A stretch of 64,000 nt of DNA from MWBF01 sp040772005 (GCA_040772005.1 JAXGYZ010000003.1:496001-560000), one strand, 5' to 3'. Positions 37,381 to 46,561 are shown, counted from the first letter of the stretch. Notes: generated from the letters alone by a model not told the origin. Made by a program: numbers and translations.

Positions 37381-37444
37381 GATGGTGCATTATAGGGCAT
37401 CCTAGCCGTGGGGCAAGGCACGCGGCTTACACTGTGGGAGGCCC

Positions 37445-37582
37445 GAAGCTGGAAGCTGGAAGCTGGAAACTGGAAGCTGGAAACTGGAAGCCGGAAGCTG
37501 GAAGCCGGAGGCTGGAGGCCGGAAGCTGGAAGCCGGAGGCCGGAACCCAAATCTGTAATCTTCAATCTTCAATCTTCAATCG
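37445..37582. repeat. Heptad arrays AGCTGGA and AATCTTC
   Basis: About fourteen units GCTGGAA/ACTGGAA/GCCGGAA at 37445-37543, then AATCTTC repeated 3.5 times at 37557-37581. The reverse complement of the first unit (AGCTTCC) makes the array at 53965-53988. The interval 37381-37608 holds these arrays and the promoter of the GNAT gene, nothing else. Confidence 0.85.
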
Positions 37583-37584
37583 TT

Positions 37585-37613
37585 TTGACGGCCCTGCACA
37601 CTAGTGCTATGCT
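37585..37613 (+). promoter_or_regulatory. Promoter of GNAT gene, likely leaderless
   Basis: TTGACG (37585-37590), 17 bp, TATGCT (37608-37613), ending 7 nt before ATG 37621. Transcription would start at or next to the start codon, so no ribosome binding site is expected and none is seen. Confidence 0.55.
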
Positions 37614-37620
37614 TGCCCCC

Positions 37621-38472
37621 ATGCGCACATACGAGATTTCCCCCGCCGGTCTCTTTACCTTTGCCCAGCGCGCCGCAACGCTCAACGCGGCCTATGCGGA
37701 TTACTTCGTGCCCCTGTGGGTCAACGCGCAGCAGATGGAGGCGATGGATCAGATTTACGACGTGGCTGCGCACTGGTCGGTCGTCGCGCATGCGGGCCGC
37801 GACCCGGTCGGCATGGCGCTCCTGTCGCTGCGCGGCCTGCGCGGCTGGATCAGCGCAGTGGGCGTGATTCCGGCGTGGCGCCGGCAAGGGGTGGCGCGGG
37901 CGATGATCCGCCGCCTGCTGGAGAACGCGGCTCACCTCGATCTCGACGAGGTGTGGCTGGAGGTTATCGAGGAGAACGCGGCTGCGGCGACGCTCTACCG
38001 CGAGCTGGGCTTCCGCGAGGCGCGCGAACTGCTGACCTGGCGTTACCCGGCGGACGGTGACCCGTTGCCGATCCCGCGTGAACTGCTGCTGCCCGCGCCC
38101 GTGGACCGGGTGCTGACGCACTTCGCGACGTGGCACGGCGAGCCGCCCTCCTGGCAGCGGGAGGAGCCCACGCTCCGCCACCTGGCCGCGCGGTCGAGCG
38201 CGTACGAGCTGTGGATGGAGGATACGCTGGCGGGCTACTGCGTGGTGGGCGAACGGCCCGACGCCATCTCGATTCTCGACATCGGCCTCAACCCCGACTT
38301 CGGGCCGGTCAAGGCGGGCCGCACGCTGCTGCAGGCCCTGGCGCACCGCTTCCGCGGCCGCGCGTTCACGATGATCAACGTGCCCGCGGACGATGATCTG
38401 TCGCGCGCGCTGGCCGCGCTGCGCTTCACGGTGACGATCCGCCAGTGGGAGATGCGGGTTGGGGTGAAGTGA
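37621..38472 (+). CDS. GNAT-family N-acetyltransferase, probably double domain
   Basis: 283 aa from ATG 37621. The first GNAT domain has the acetyl-CoA-binding loop GVIPAWRRQGVARAMIRRLLE (Q/RxxGxA) and LEVIEENAAAATLYRELGFRE. The C-terminal 130 residues (from about 160) look like a second, degenerate GNAT domain ending VPADDDLSRALAALRFTVTIRQWEMRV without a clear acetyl-CoA loop. Substrate unknown. ATG 37609 is an alternative start but leaves only 2 nt after the -10 element. Confidence 0.75.
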   Translation: MRTYEISPAGLFTFAQRAATLNAAYADYFVPLWVNAQQMEAMDQIYDVAAHWSVVAHAGRDPVGMALLSLRGLRGWISAVGVIPAWRRQGVARAMIRRLLENAAHLDLDEVWLEVIEENAAAATLYRELGFREARELLTWRYPADGDPLPIPRELLLPAPVDRVLTHFATWHGEPPSWQREEPTLRHLAARSSAYELWMEDTLAGYCVVGERPDAISILDIGLNPDFGPVKAGRTLLQALAHRFRGRAFTMINVPADDDLSRALAALRFTVTIRQWEMRVGVK

Positions 38473-38502
38473 GGAACGAGTAACGAGCAATGAGTAACGA
38501 GG
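38471..38502. repeat. Heptad array AACGAGT
   Basis: GAACGAG-TAACGAG-CAATGAG-TAACGAG directly after the GNAT stop. Same family as 19186-19350. Confidence 0.7.
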
Positions 38503-38611
38503 GATAAATTTGCGCTGGACACCCCGCACGTTACAACAGCGACCCGCCTTAGCTCTGCCTCCTTTAATGATAAAACGCTGATATTTGCGCTGCTACAGGG
38601 CCTGCAAGAAT

Positions 38612-38677
38612 GGACAGGATGCACAGGATTCACAGGATTTGAACCACGGAATCCCGTAAATCCTGTCAATCCTGTCC
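38612..38677. repeat. Inverted repeat, ACAGGATT family, copy 2
   Basis: GGACAGGATGCACAGGATTCACAGGATTT and its inverted, slightly different partner AAATCCTGTCAATCCTGTCC flank GAACCACGGAATCCCGT. Between convergent genes; may terminate transcription from both sides. Confidence 0.65.
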
Positions 38678-38705
38678 AAAAGCACCTTCCCCTGAACTTG
38701 CCATG

Positions 38706-39977
38706 CTAAAGCTGTGGAGCACCCCGGCGGCGCAGCCACCCTGCCAGCCCCGCGCCCCCGCTCACCAACAGCAGCCAGGTCGCCGGTTCGGGGATCTCCG
38801 CCGGCGGCGGGCCGGGCGGCTGGCTGCCCGGTGGCGGCGTCGGGTCTTCGAGGCACTGCCACGTCTGGCCGTAGTCGTAGGAACGGTAGAGGTAGAGCTT
38901 GTCCCCCCCTGCTCCCCGTTCGGGTGGGATGCCATACAGTTCTACGCCACACTCACCGGACGGCAGGCAGTATTCCGCTGCGGCTTGTAGCCACAGCGGA
39001 TGAGCCGTCGCGGGCTGCCACGTCTGCCCCCCGTCGCGGCTGACGATCGCCCGGTAGTATTCCAGCAGCCACAACGTTTGATCCTGCGCGTAGCGCGGCG
39101 AGATCAGCAGGTCCGGCGGGCTGGACCAGAAGTCGAGTTGCGCCGCTGGCTGGTGCTGCCAGGTGGCGGCGGCGTCGGTGCTCTTGTAGACCCCCCAGGC
39201 CATGGCGGAGCTATTGTAACAGAAGAGCGTGCGGTCGGTGGCAAACTGCGGCGAGAAGGCCAGGCTGTAGATGCCCAGCCCGCTGAGATCGAGCCCGGCG
39301 TCGGCCCCTTGCCAGGTCAGCCCTGCATCCGTGGACAGCACCAGGCCGCCGTTGTAGTGATAGGCGCCTAACGACATCAGCACGGTGCGGTCCTGCGCGA
39401 AAGCCGGCGAGACGAAGATGCGATCGACGTCCAACCCCGTCGGAACGCTTCGCCAGGTCTGGCCGCCGTCGTGCGACACCTGCACCTCCCCCGGCACGCG
39501 ATTCTCCGGCGGGAGCTCCCGGCCGTAGCCGGCGAAGAGGTGTTGGGCATCGCCCAGCGCGAAGGCGTTGGGGTCGGGACGAGGAAACACTACCGTGCGC
39601 CAGGTGACCCCACCGGTATTCGAGATGTTCGTGGCTGAATTGAAAGTGACTGCCAGGGTCTGATCGGCCGCATAGTTCGTCGAGAAATTGATCTGGGCGC
39701 GGTGGTTCTCCGTGAACGGCAGACCTGGTAGGCGTTGCCAGGTCAGACCGCGGTCGGTACTGATACGTAGATAGTGCACATAGGGATCTGTAGGGGACCA
39801 TTCGTTGGTCGTAAACAGCGTGTGATCCTGAGCAAAGGTTGGAGAAGGGTGCAGCCCTCTGCCTGCGAAGGGTTGGCAAGCGGGCAGAGGGGGTACAGCC
39901 TGAGCAAGCACCGATTGGCCTGAAACCTCGATTACCAACGCTACCAAGCACAGATAGGTCAAGTATCGTCGGGGCAT
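38706..39977 (-). CDS. Secreted Asp-box propeller protein with PEP-CTERM anchor
   Basis: 423 aa from ATG 39977 after AGGAAGGACATC. Signal peptide about residues 1-27 (YLTYLCLVALVIEVSGQSVLAQA). Several Asp-box motifs (STDRGLTW, SHDGGQTW, STDAGLTW, STDAAATW, SRDGGQTW) at about 50-residue steps. The C terminus reads EIPEPATWLLLVSGGAGLAGW then RRR, a PEP-CTERM sorting signal (PEP, hydrophobic helix, Arg cluster). Such signals are processed by an exosortase, not found in this window. Partner of the upstream glycosidase-like gene, 11 bp away. Confidence 0.82.
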   Translation of the reverse strand: MPRRYLTYLCLVALVIEVSGQSVLAQAVPPLPACQPFAGRGLHPSPTFAQDHTLFTTNEWSPTDPYVHYLRISTDRGLTWQRLPGLPFTENHRAQINFSTNYAADQTLAVTFNSATNISNTGGVTWRTVVFPRPDPNAFALGDAQHLFAGYGRELPPENRVPGEVQVSHDGGQTWRSVPTGLDVDRIFVSPAFAQDRTVLMSLGAYHYNGGLVLSTDAGLTWQGADAGLDLSGLGIYSLAFSPQFATDRTLFCYNSSAMAWGVYKSTDAAATWQHQPAAQLDFWSSPPDLLISPRYAQDQTLWLLEYYRAIVSRDGGQTWQPATAHPLWLQAAAEYCLPSGECGVELYGIPPERGAGGDKLYLYRSYDYGQTWQCLEDPTPPPGSQPPGPPPAEIPEPATWLLLVSGGAGLAGWLRRRGAPQL

Positions 39978-39988
39978 GATGTCCTTCC

Positions 39989-41443
39989 TCACGGGCAATC
40001 TGGCCCGGGGCATGCGCAGGCCGCGCATTGAGCCGCGGCCCAGGCTTGACCGATGACAGTCAGTTGCTGGATCGTAGGCTGCTGTGTCAATGGGCAATTG
40101 ACCAAGCCGATGTCCAGCAGATCGCTGGCCGTGAAGTCCTTGACCGATCCATCACCCCTGGGACGACAATCATGGGTCGAGAACCAGGCCAGACCATTGA
40201 AGTATGGCACGCTGCCGCCGGGAACGGCGTTGGCGGTGAACCAGGTCAGTAGCGGTTGGGTCAACTCATTGAGCGTATCAGCCTGTTTCGCCTGCCGGCC
40301 CTGCCACGAGCCAGGCGGCGTACCGCCTGGTTGCAGGTTGCCTACCTCAGTGATCCAGATCGATTTCTGTGCCGTGACACCGGGATTAACAGCCTGATAG
40401 AAGGCGTGCGTACTAACCAACGCCTGCTGCAAGCAGGCGAAGTCTTCAATCCAACACCCCGTGCTCTGCGGGATAGGATAGGCATGGATGGCAATGCCGT
40501 GGAGCGGTCGGGGTGCTGGATTCGGCTCTTCGACAGGGTTCGCCAGGTAGCTGGCAAACCCGTTCCAAATCGCACGCGCGACCGCACCGTTGTTGGCGCC
40601 GGCTCCTGGAGGCATAGCTCCACCGAAGGGAAAGACTCGCGCGGTGGGGTCAACCGCTGTGATAGCATCGTAATAACGAATGTACTGTTTGGCCAGATAT
40701 TTCCCAAGGTGGGGATAGTGGTTCCCATCATAGTATCCGGTTTCTGGTCCAAACAGATCGATGTAGTGTGAATCTATCCTGCCGCCGCAGTTATCTTCAT
40801 CGATCACGACATCCGGCTCATTGAAAAGCAACCAGACGCGACCAGGGTGGCTAGAGGCCATACCAGCCGCAAGCTCCGGCGAAATGAAGTTAGCGTCCAC
40901 ATCGTTAGTACACCAGATCATGGGAACGTAATGTGGGTCTTCCATCGCTAAAGCCATCTGCTCAGCTGTCGTCGCGGCACTCTGGGCCTGCTCAGGGTGC
41001 GCGGCAGCCCATACTCCTGCATAACCCCAATTGTAATACCAGCTTGGGTTCAGGCCCCAGAACTGATTGCTGGAATTGGCGCCCGGTATTTCTCCCGCAT
41101 CGCCCATGCCTTTCCATCCGTAGATGATGGGTGTCGGGGTGAGTGTCGGCGTCGGCGTCGGAGTCGGCGTAGGAGTGAAGTCGCGGCGTACCAGCGGTAA
41201 ATGCTGTCGGTAGCTCGCGACATATTGTGGCGTGGCGAGGATGGAACGGAACAGGCCATCGGGCGTCGATGTTGGGGTCGAAGTGGCAGCGGTCGGTGCA
41301 GTCGGAGTCTGGATGGGGGATTTGAACAGTGCAGCCGCGGAACCGGTGTTGTGCTGCCCTGCCAGGCTCCACCAGGCCGCGACCGCAAGCGTCAGGATCG
41401 GTAATAGCGTCCACATAGGGCGCGGTGAAGGACGGGACCTCAT
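39989..41443 (-). CDS. Secreted glycosidase-like TIM-barrel protein with Thr-Pro linker
   Basis: 484 aa. Signal anchor (about 9-28), a variable region, a TPTPTPTPTLTPTP linker (90-105), then a probable (beta/alpha)8 domain. E209 in LLFNEPD and E366 in WITEVG are placed as acid/base and nucleophile of clan GH-A enzymes (NEP and E near the end of strands 4 and 7). No named GH family is certain (GH39/GH5/GH128-like). The GC content appears lower than in the flanking genes. Probably cotranscribed with the following propeller gene. Confidence 0.65.
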   Translation of the reverse strand: MRSRPSPRPMWTLLPILTLAVAAWWSLAGQHNTGSAAALFKSPIQTPTAPTAATSTPTSTPDGLFRSILATPQYVASYRQHLPLVRRDFTPTPTPTPTPTLTPTPIIYGWKGMGDAGEIPGANSSNQFWGLNPSWYYNWGYAGVWAAAHPEQAQSAATTAEQMALAMEDPHYVPMIWCTNDVDANFISPELAAGMASSHPGRVWLLFNEPDVVIDEDNCGGRIDSHYIDLFGPETGYYDGNHYPHLGKYLAKQYIRYYDAITAVDPTARVFPFGGAMPPGAGANNGAVARAIWNGFASYLANPVEEPNPAPRPLHGIAIHAYPIPQSTGCWIEDFACLQQALVSTHAFYQAVNPGVTAQKSIWITEVGNLQPGGTPPGSWQGRQAKQADTLNELTQPLLTWFTANAVPGGSVPYFNGLAWFSTHDCRPRGDGSVKDFTASDLLDIGLVNCPLTQQPTIQQLTVIGQAWAAAQCAACACPGPDCP

Positions 41444-41556
41444 TGTCTCCTATGGGGATTGATGAGTGGTACGGGCGGTGCTTTGCGCCGTGGGGCACAA
41501 GCGGCGCGTGGGGACAGGTATACCTCACTTGGCAGAATTTGTCAAACCGATTTTCT

Positions 41557-41585
41557 TTGCATCCCCCGCCAATACACGGTATAAT
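41557..41585 (+). promoter_or_regulatory. Promoter of ligA
   Basis: TTGCAT (41557-41562), 17 bp, TATAAT (41580-41585), 32 bp upstream of the ligA start. Confidence 0.7.
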
Positions 41586-41617
41586 CGCGTGTCCGTCAGT
41601 GAATCGACAGGGGTGGG

Positions 41618-43693
41618 ATGGGTATGACCAACGGCATAGCCACAACCGAACTCGCACAACAACTGGAGACCCTGCGCCGCGCAATCCGCTATCATGCGCA
41701 CCGCTATTACGTGCTGGACGACCCGTCCATCAGCGATGCGGAGTACGACACGCTGTGGCGGCGGCTCGTCGCATTGGAGGCGGAGCACCCGGAGCTGGTG
41801 ACGCCCGACAGTCCGACGCAGCGCGTGCCCGGCGCGGCCAGCGACCGCTTTGCGAAGGTGGCGCACCCCGCGCCGATCCTCAGCCTGGGCAACGCGACCA
41901 CGCCGGAGGACCTCGTCGCGTGGCGTGACCGGTTCCTGCGGCTGCTGCCCGCGAGCGAGCGCGAGCGGCTCCAGTACGTCGTGGAGCCAAAGATCGACGG
42001 GCTGACCGTGGTGCTGCACTACGAGGACGGCCGGTTCGTGCTGGGCACGACGCGCGGGGACGGCATCGTGGGTGAGGACATCACCGCCAACCTGCGCACG
42101 GTCCAGGCCGTGCCCCTGCGCATCCCGGTGGCCGAGGACGCGGACGTCGCGCCGCCCGCACGGCTGGTCGTGCGCGGGGAGGCGTACACCGCCATCGCGG
42201 ACTTCCAGCGGTTCAACGCGGGGCAGGCCGAGACGGGCGAGCGCACCTACGCCAACCCGCGCAACTTTGCGGCGGGGTCGCTGCGCCAGCTCGACGCGCG
42301 CATCACCGCCGGCCGGCCCATCCGCCTGTGGGTGTACCAGATTGTCGTGCTGGAAGGCGCGGGCGCTGAGGCACCCGCGAGCCAGTGGGCGGCGCTCGAC
42401 TACCTCAAGCGGCTCGGCTTCCCGGTGGAGGCGCGGCGCTGGTTGTTCGACGATTTCGATGCGCTGGTCGAGCACTGCGTCGCCTGGGGCCAGACGGGCC
42501 GTCGCGAGCTGCCGTACGAGGCGGACGGGCTGGTCATCAAGGTCAACGATTTTGCGTTGCAGAACCGTCTGGGCTACATCGGCAAGGACCCGCGCTGGGC
42601 CGTCGCGTACAAGTACGCGGCGGAAGAGGCCGTCACGCGGCTGCTCGACATCAAGATCAACGTTGGGCGGACGGGCACGCTCAACCCGTACGCAGTGCTC
42701 GAACCGGTGCAGGTCGGCGGCGTCACGGTGTCCGCGGCTACGCTGCACAACGAGGACTACGTCCGCGACCTGGACATCCGCGTGGGCGACATGGTCGCAA
42801 TCAAGCGCGCGGGCGAGGTCATCCCGCAGGTGCTGCGGCCGCTGGTCGAGCTGCGCACGGGCAGCGAGCAGCCGTGGGAGATGCCCAAGACGTGCCCCGC
42901 GTGCGGCGGGGAGGCGGTGCGGCTGCCCGGCGAGGCCGCGACATACTGCCTGAACAGCGCGTGCCCGGCCCAGCTCGTGCGCGGCATCGAGCATTTTGTC
43001 AGCCGCGGCGCGATGGACATCGCGGGCTTCGGCATCCGCCAGGGCGAGCTCTTTGCGTCGCTCGGCTACATCAAGGACCTGGCCGATATCTACTACCTGA
43101 CGCGCGAGATGCTGACCGGCCTGGAAGGATACGGCGATAAGCGCATCGACAACCTGCTGGCGGCCATCGAGAACTCGAAGCAGCGCCCGCCCGCGCGACT
43201 CCTGACGGCGCTGGGCATCAAGGGCGTCGGGGAGGTGGTGGCCGAGGCGCTGATGGCGCACTTCGGCTCCATCGACGCGCTGGCCGCAGCGACACAGGCG
43301 GAGTTGGAGAGCATCCCGGGGATTGGCCCGACGCTTGCACAGGGCGTCGTGGACTGGTTCGGCCAGGAGCCGAACCGCCGGGTGGTCGAGAAGCTCAAGG
43401 CCGCGGGCGTCAACATGGCGCAGGCACGCGTCGAGGCGGCTGCCGAGGCGCAGCCATTGGCCGGCCTGACCTTCGTCATCACCGGCACGCTGCCGACCCT
43501 GAGCCGGGACGCGGCGCGCGACTTCATCAAGGCGCGCGGCGGCAAGGTCACTGACTCCGTGAGCAAGAACACGAGCTACGTGGTGGCGGGCGAGGCGCCC
43601 GGCTCCAAGCTCGCCAAAGCCGAGCAGCTCGGCGTGCCCGTCATCGACGAGGCCGCGCTGATGGCGCTGGCGGCGTCACTCGGCGGAGGCTAA
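41618..43693 (+). CDS. ligA: NAD-dependent DNA ligase
   Basis: 691 aa. Nucleotidyltransferase domain with K125 in EPKIDG (adenylated lysine), OB fold, a four-Cys zinc finger (CPACGG ... CLNSACP), helix-hairpin-helix domain (LGIKGVGEVVAEALMAHFGS, SIPGIGPTLAQGV) and C-terminal BRCT domain (TFVITGTLPTLSRDAARDFI). Complete and typical. Seals nicks in replication and repair. The terminator hairpin follows at once. Confidence 0.96.
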   Translation: MGMTNGIATTELAQQLETLRRAIRYHAHRYYVLDDPSISDAEYDTLWRRLVALEAEHPELVTPDSPTQRVPGAASDRFAKVAHPAPILSLGNATTPEDLVAWRDRFLRLLPASERERLQYVVEPKIDGLTVVLHYEDGRFVLGTTRGDGIVGEDITANLRTVQAVPLRIPVAEDADVAPPARLVVRGEAYTAIADFQRFNAGQAETGERTYANPRNFAAGSLRQLDARITAGRPIRLWVYQIVVLEGAGAEAPASQWAALDYLKRLGFPVEARRWLFDDFDALVEHCVAWGQTGRRELPYEADGLVIKVNDFALQNRLGYIGKDPRWAVAYKYAAEEAVTRLLDIKINVGRTGTLNPYAVLEPVQVGGVTVSAATLHNEDYVRDLDIRVGDMVAIKRAGEVIPQVLRPLVELRTGSEQPWEMPKTCPACGGEAVRLPGEAATYCLNSACPAQLVRGIEHFVSRGAMDIAGFGIRQGELFASLGYIKDLADIYYLTREMLTGLEGYGDKRIDNLLAAIENSKQRPPARLLTALGIKGVGEVVAEALMAHFGSIDALAAATQAELESIPGIGPTLAQGVVDWFGQEPNRRVVEKLKAAGVNMAQARVEAAAEAQPLAGLTFVITGTLPTLSRDAARDFIKARGGKVTDSVSKNTSYVVAGEAPGSKLAKAEQLGVPVIDEAALMALAASLGGG

Positions 43694-43711
43694 CCTGCGA
43701 AGGCAGGTTTT
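43692..43711 (+). terminator. Terminator overlapping ligA stop
   Basis: AACCTGC (43692-43698), GAAG loop, GCAGGTT then TT (43703-43711). The stop codon is the first base pairs of the stem. Confidence 0.7.
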
Positions 43712-43795
43712 GCCGCGCTGACAGCGATTTCAATCGCCAGTATACACAAGATAAGCACAGGCTTTCATATACACGAAAGGACTTCCGGCCTTCCC

Positions 43796-45148
43796 ATGAC
43801 CGAACTGAACCAGAGATCCGAACAGAACGCCAATGCGGTCCCCATCCAGTGCCCGAATTGCGGCACGCAGTATTCCGTGCCGGTGCGCACGATGATCGAC
43901 GTCAGCGCCGAGCCGCGGCTGCGCCAGCAGTTCCTCGCCAACCAAATTAACGTGGCGGTCTGCCCCAACTGTCAGACCGGCGGGCTGCTCGAAGTGCCGC
44001 TCGTCTACCACGACGCGGGCGCCGAATTCTTCGCGGTCTATTTCCCGCAGCAGCTCAACATCAGCGAGGTGGAAAAGCAGAAGATGATCGGCGACCTGAC
44101 GCAATCCATCATGCGCCAGTTGCCGCCCGACCAGCGCAAGGGCTATTTCCTGGCCCCGCGGCAGTTCGTCAACCGGCAGAACCTGATGGACGCGGTGCTG
44201 GGCACGATGGGCTTCACGCAGGAGGAACTGGATCGCCAGCGCAAGAAGGCCAGGATGGTTGAGCAGTTCATGGTGATGGCCGACGATCCCAAGGGCCTGC
44301 AGATGATGCTGAAGGGGAATGATGCGCAGATCGACGCAGAATTCTTCGGCATCCTGGCGAACATGCTGCAGCAGGCCGAGGCCACGGGTGACGAGAAGAC
44401 TGCGGAGCGGCTCACCCTGCTGCGTGAGGGCCTCATGCCCATCACGACGTTCGGCAAGCGGCTGCAGAAGCAGCGCGCGGCCGTCGAAGGGCTGCGCGAC
44501 CTGAAGGACCCCGATGAGTTCCTCGCGCGCGTCATTGCAGCCGACGAGGACGAGGTTGCCGCGATGACGTTCGCCGCCCGGCCGCTCATGGACTACACCT
44601 TCTTTCAGAAGTTGAGCGAGCGTGTCGATGCCAGCGAGGGCGCGGAGAAGACGCGCCTCACCCAGTTGCGCGACCATCTGCTCGAAGTCACTCAACAGTT
44701 GGACCAGGCGACGCGCGAGACCGTGGCCGAGGGCGCGAAGCTGTTGCAGGAGATCATCAATTCGCCCAGCCCGCGCTCCGCGGTGCAGGAGCACATGGCC
44801 GAGATCGACGAAGTGTTCATGAACGTCCTTGCGGCCAACATGCAGAAGGCGCAGCAGGACAAGAACGAGTCGCTGTTCGAGCGGCTGGCGATGGTCTACG
44901 ACGAAGTGATGGGCATGATCCAGGAGAGCCTTCCGCCCGAGGTGCAGTTCGTGGACGCGCTGCTCAACGAGGAATACCCGGACGGCACGCGGGCGATGCT
45001 CCAGGAGAACCGCGAGGTGGTCACGCCGGAAGTGCTGGACCTGATGGACCAGATGGCGAAGGAACTGGCCCAGCGCGAAGATGACGAGGCGAAGGAGACT
45101 GCCAAACGCCTCCGCGACATCCGCACCCAGGCCATGCTGCTGGCGTAA
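43796..45148 (+). CDS. CpXC-domain protein
   Basis: 450 aa, cytoplasmic. N-terminal CpXC domain (about 15-125) has IQCPNCGTQYSVPVRTMIDVSAEPRLRQQFL and VCPNCQTGG, two zinc-type Cys pairs, then HDAGAEFFAVYFPQQL. The remaining 320 residues are mostly helical, charged and without recognised domain. The family is common in Chloroflexi and Firmicutes; its function is unknown. Probably monocistronic: own upstream sequence and an inverted repeat after it. Confidence 0.82.
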   Translation: MTELNQRSEQNANAVPIQCPNCGTQYSVPVRTMIDVSAEPRLRQQFLANQINVAVCPNCQTGGLLEVPLVYHDAGAEFFAVYFPQQLNISEVEKQKMIGDLTQSIMRQLPPDQRKGYFLAPRQFVNRQNLMDAVLGTMGFTQEELDRQRKKARMVEQFMVMADDPKGLQMMLKGNDAQIDAEFFGILANMLQQAEATGDEKTAERLTLLREGLMPITTFGKRLQKQRAAVEGLRDLKDPDEFLARVIAADEDEVAAMTFAARPLMDYTFFQKLSERVDASEGAEKTRLTQLRDHLLEVTQQLDQATRETVAEGAKLLQEIINSPSPRSAVQEHMAEIDEVFMNVLAANMQKAQQDKNESLFERLAMVYDEVMGMIQESLPPEVQFVDALLNEEYPDGTRAMLQENREVVTPEVLDLMDQMAKELAQREDDEAKETAKRLRDIRTQAMLLA

Positions 45149-45156
45149 CGGGATGG

Positions 45157-45225
45157 AACCGCGAAGACGCAAAGGACGCTAAGGGTTTCATGGATCATCT
45201 TTGCGTCTTTCGCGTCTTCGCGGTT
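45157..45225. repeat. Inverted repeat, GCGAAGACGCAAAG family, copy 2
   Basis: AACCGCGAAGACGC (45157-45170) and GCGTCTTCGCGGTT (45212-45225) are perfect inverted 14-mers around AAAGGACGCTAAGGG. Between the CpXC gene and cinA. Confidence 0.8.
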
Positions 45226-45239
45226 CATAGGAGGGTCAG

Positions 45240-46496
45240 GTGAACGCCGAGATTATCACCTCGGGCACCGAGCTGCTGCTCGGCGAGATTGTGGACACGA
45301 ACTCGGTCTACATTGCGCGGGCATTGCGTGACATCGGCGTCAACCTCTACTATAAGACCAGCGTCGGCGACAACATCGCGCGCACGGCTGAGGCCCTGCG
45401 CGTTGCGTTGGGCCGTGCGGATGTGGTGATCGTCACCGGCGGACTCGGCCCCACTGTGGACGATGTCACGCGCGAGGCGGTGGCCGAGGCGACGGGCTGC
45501 GGGCTGGCTCTCGATGTCGAGTGCCTGGCGCAGATCGAGGCGCTGATGGCGCGGTGGGGCCGGCCCCTGAAGGACAACAACCGCCGCCAGGCGTACCTGC
45601 CCGCGGGTGCGCGGGCCATCCCCAACCCCGTCGGCACCGCGCCCGGCTTTATCCTCGAAACGCCGCAGGGCGCCATTATTGCTGTGCCCGGCGTCCCGCG
45701 CGAGATGGAGCGCCTGATGCAGGACACGGTGCTGCCCTACCTGAAGGCGCGGCTCGGTGCAGAGCAGGGCACCATCAAGGCACTGGTGTTGCGCACGGTC
45801 GGGCTGCCGGAGAGCTGGATCGACGAGCAGATCGATGTCCTGATGCGCTCGGCCAATCCCACGGTCGGGCTGGCCGCGCACCTGGGCATGGTAGATATTC
45901 GCATCACCGCGCGCGCGGCTGACGAGGTCACCGCGGATGCCATGATTGCCGCAATGGCCGCCCAAGTGACTGCGCGGGTCGGTACGGACGCCATCTACGG
46001 CACCGGCGCGGATCGGCTGGAGGCGGTGACCGGTGCGCTGATGGCCCGCGCGGAGCGCACGGTTGCCATCCTGGAGAGCGCGACACAGGGCGAGATTGCC
46101 CGGCTGCTGTGCAGTACGCCGGAAGGGGCCTCCGTCGTCACGCACTCGCTCGTCGTCGACGGGCCGGATGCGCTGGCCGCGACGCTCAACATGTCGCCTG
46201 CGAAGCTGGCGGAGTTCGGCTGGGTCAGCGAAATGGTGGCTGCGGAGGCCGCGGCCAGCCTGATTGATACCTATGAGGGCGGGTGGGGGCTGGCCGTCCT
46301 GGGCAGCGCGCCCGACGCCGGCGATGTGTATGGGGAGCATCCCGGCGAGACGTACCTGGCGCTCGGCACGCCCAGCACCACGCGCGTGCTGCACTACCCC
46401 TATGGCGGCTCCGGTGAGCTGGCCCGCCGGTGGATCGTTTTGCGCGCGCTCGACGTCTTACGGCGGGAAGCCCTCAAACGATTGGAGAACGCGTAA
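45240..46496 (+). CDS. cinA: CinA-family protein (nicotinamide-nucleotide amidase)
   Basis: 418 aa, GTG start after GGAGGGTCAG. The N-terminal MoCF-like domain has ITSGTELLLGEIVDTNS and VTGGLGPTVDDVTREAV; the C-terminal CinA/PncC domain has AESATQGEIARLL-like segment (here LESATQGEIARLL) and GDVYGEHPGETYLALG. Some CinA proteins deamidate NMN in NAD salvage. The S/K pair of the C-terminal amidase domain is not fully clear, so activity is likely but unproven. Both flanks are copies of the same inverted repeat. Confidence 0.88.
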   Translation: MNAEIITSGTELLLGEIVDTNSVYIARALRDIGVNLYYKTSVGDNIARTAEALRVALGRADVVIVTGGLGPTVDDVTREAVAEATGCGLALDVECLAQIEALMARWGRPLKDNNRRQAYLPAGARAIPNPVGTAPGFILETPQGAIIAVPGVPREMERLMQDTVLPYLKARLGAEQGTIKALVLRTVGLPESWIDEQIDVLMRSANPTVGLAAHLGMVDIRITARAADEVTADAMIAAMAAQVTARVGTDAIYGTGADRLEAVTGALMARAERTVAILESATQGEIARLLCSTPEGASVVTHSLVVDGPDALAATLNMSPAKLAEFGWVSEMVAAEAAASLIDTYEGGWGLAVLGSAPDAGDVYGEHPGETYLALGTPSTTRVLHYPYGGSGELARRWIVLRALDVLRREALKRLENA

Positions 46497-46561
46497 CCGC
46501 GAAGCCGCAAAGAACGCCAAGATTCGTTTTTCTCTCTTGAGTCCTATGCGCCTTCGCGGTT
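46495..46561. repeat. Inverted repeat, GCGAAGACGCAAAG family, copy 3
   Basis: AACCGCGAAG (46495-46504) and CTTCGCGGTT (46552-46561) are perfect inverted 10-mers; the interior is degenerate. It overlaps the cinA stop codon. Confidence 0.7.

Noticed and set aside
41100..41180. GTCGGAGTCGGCGT tandem repeat
   Set aside because: It encodes the Thr-Pro linker of the glycosidase-like protein.
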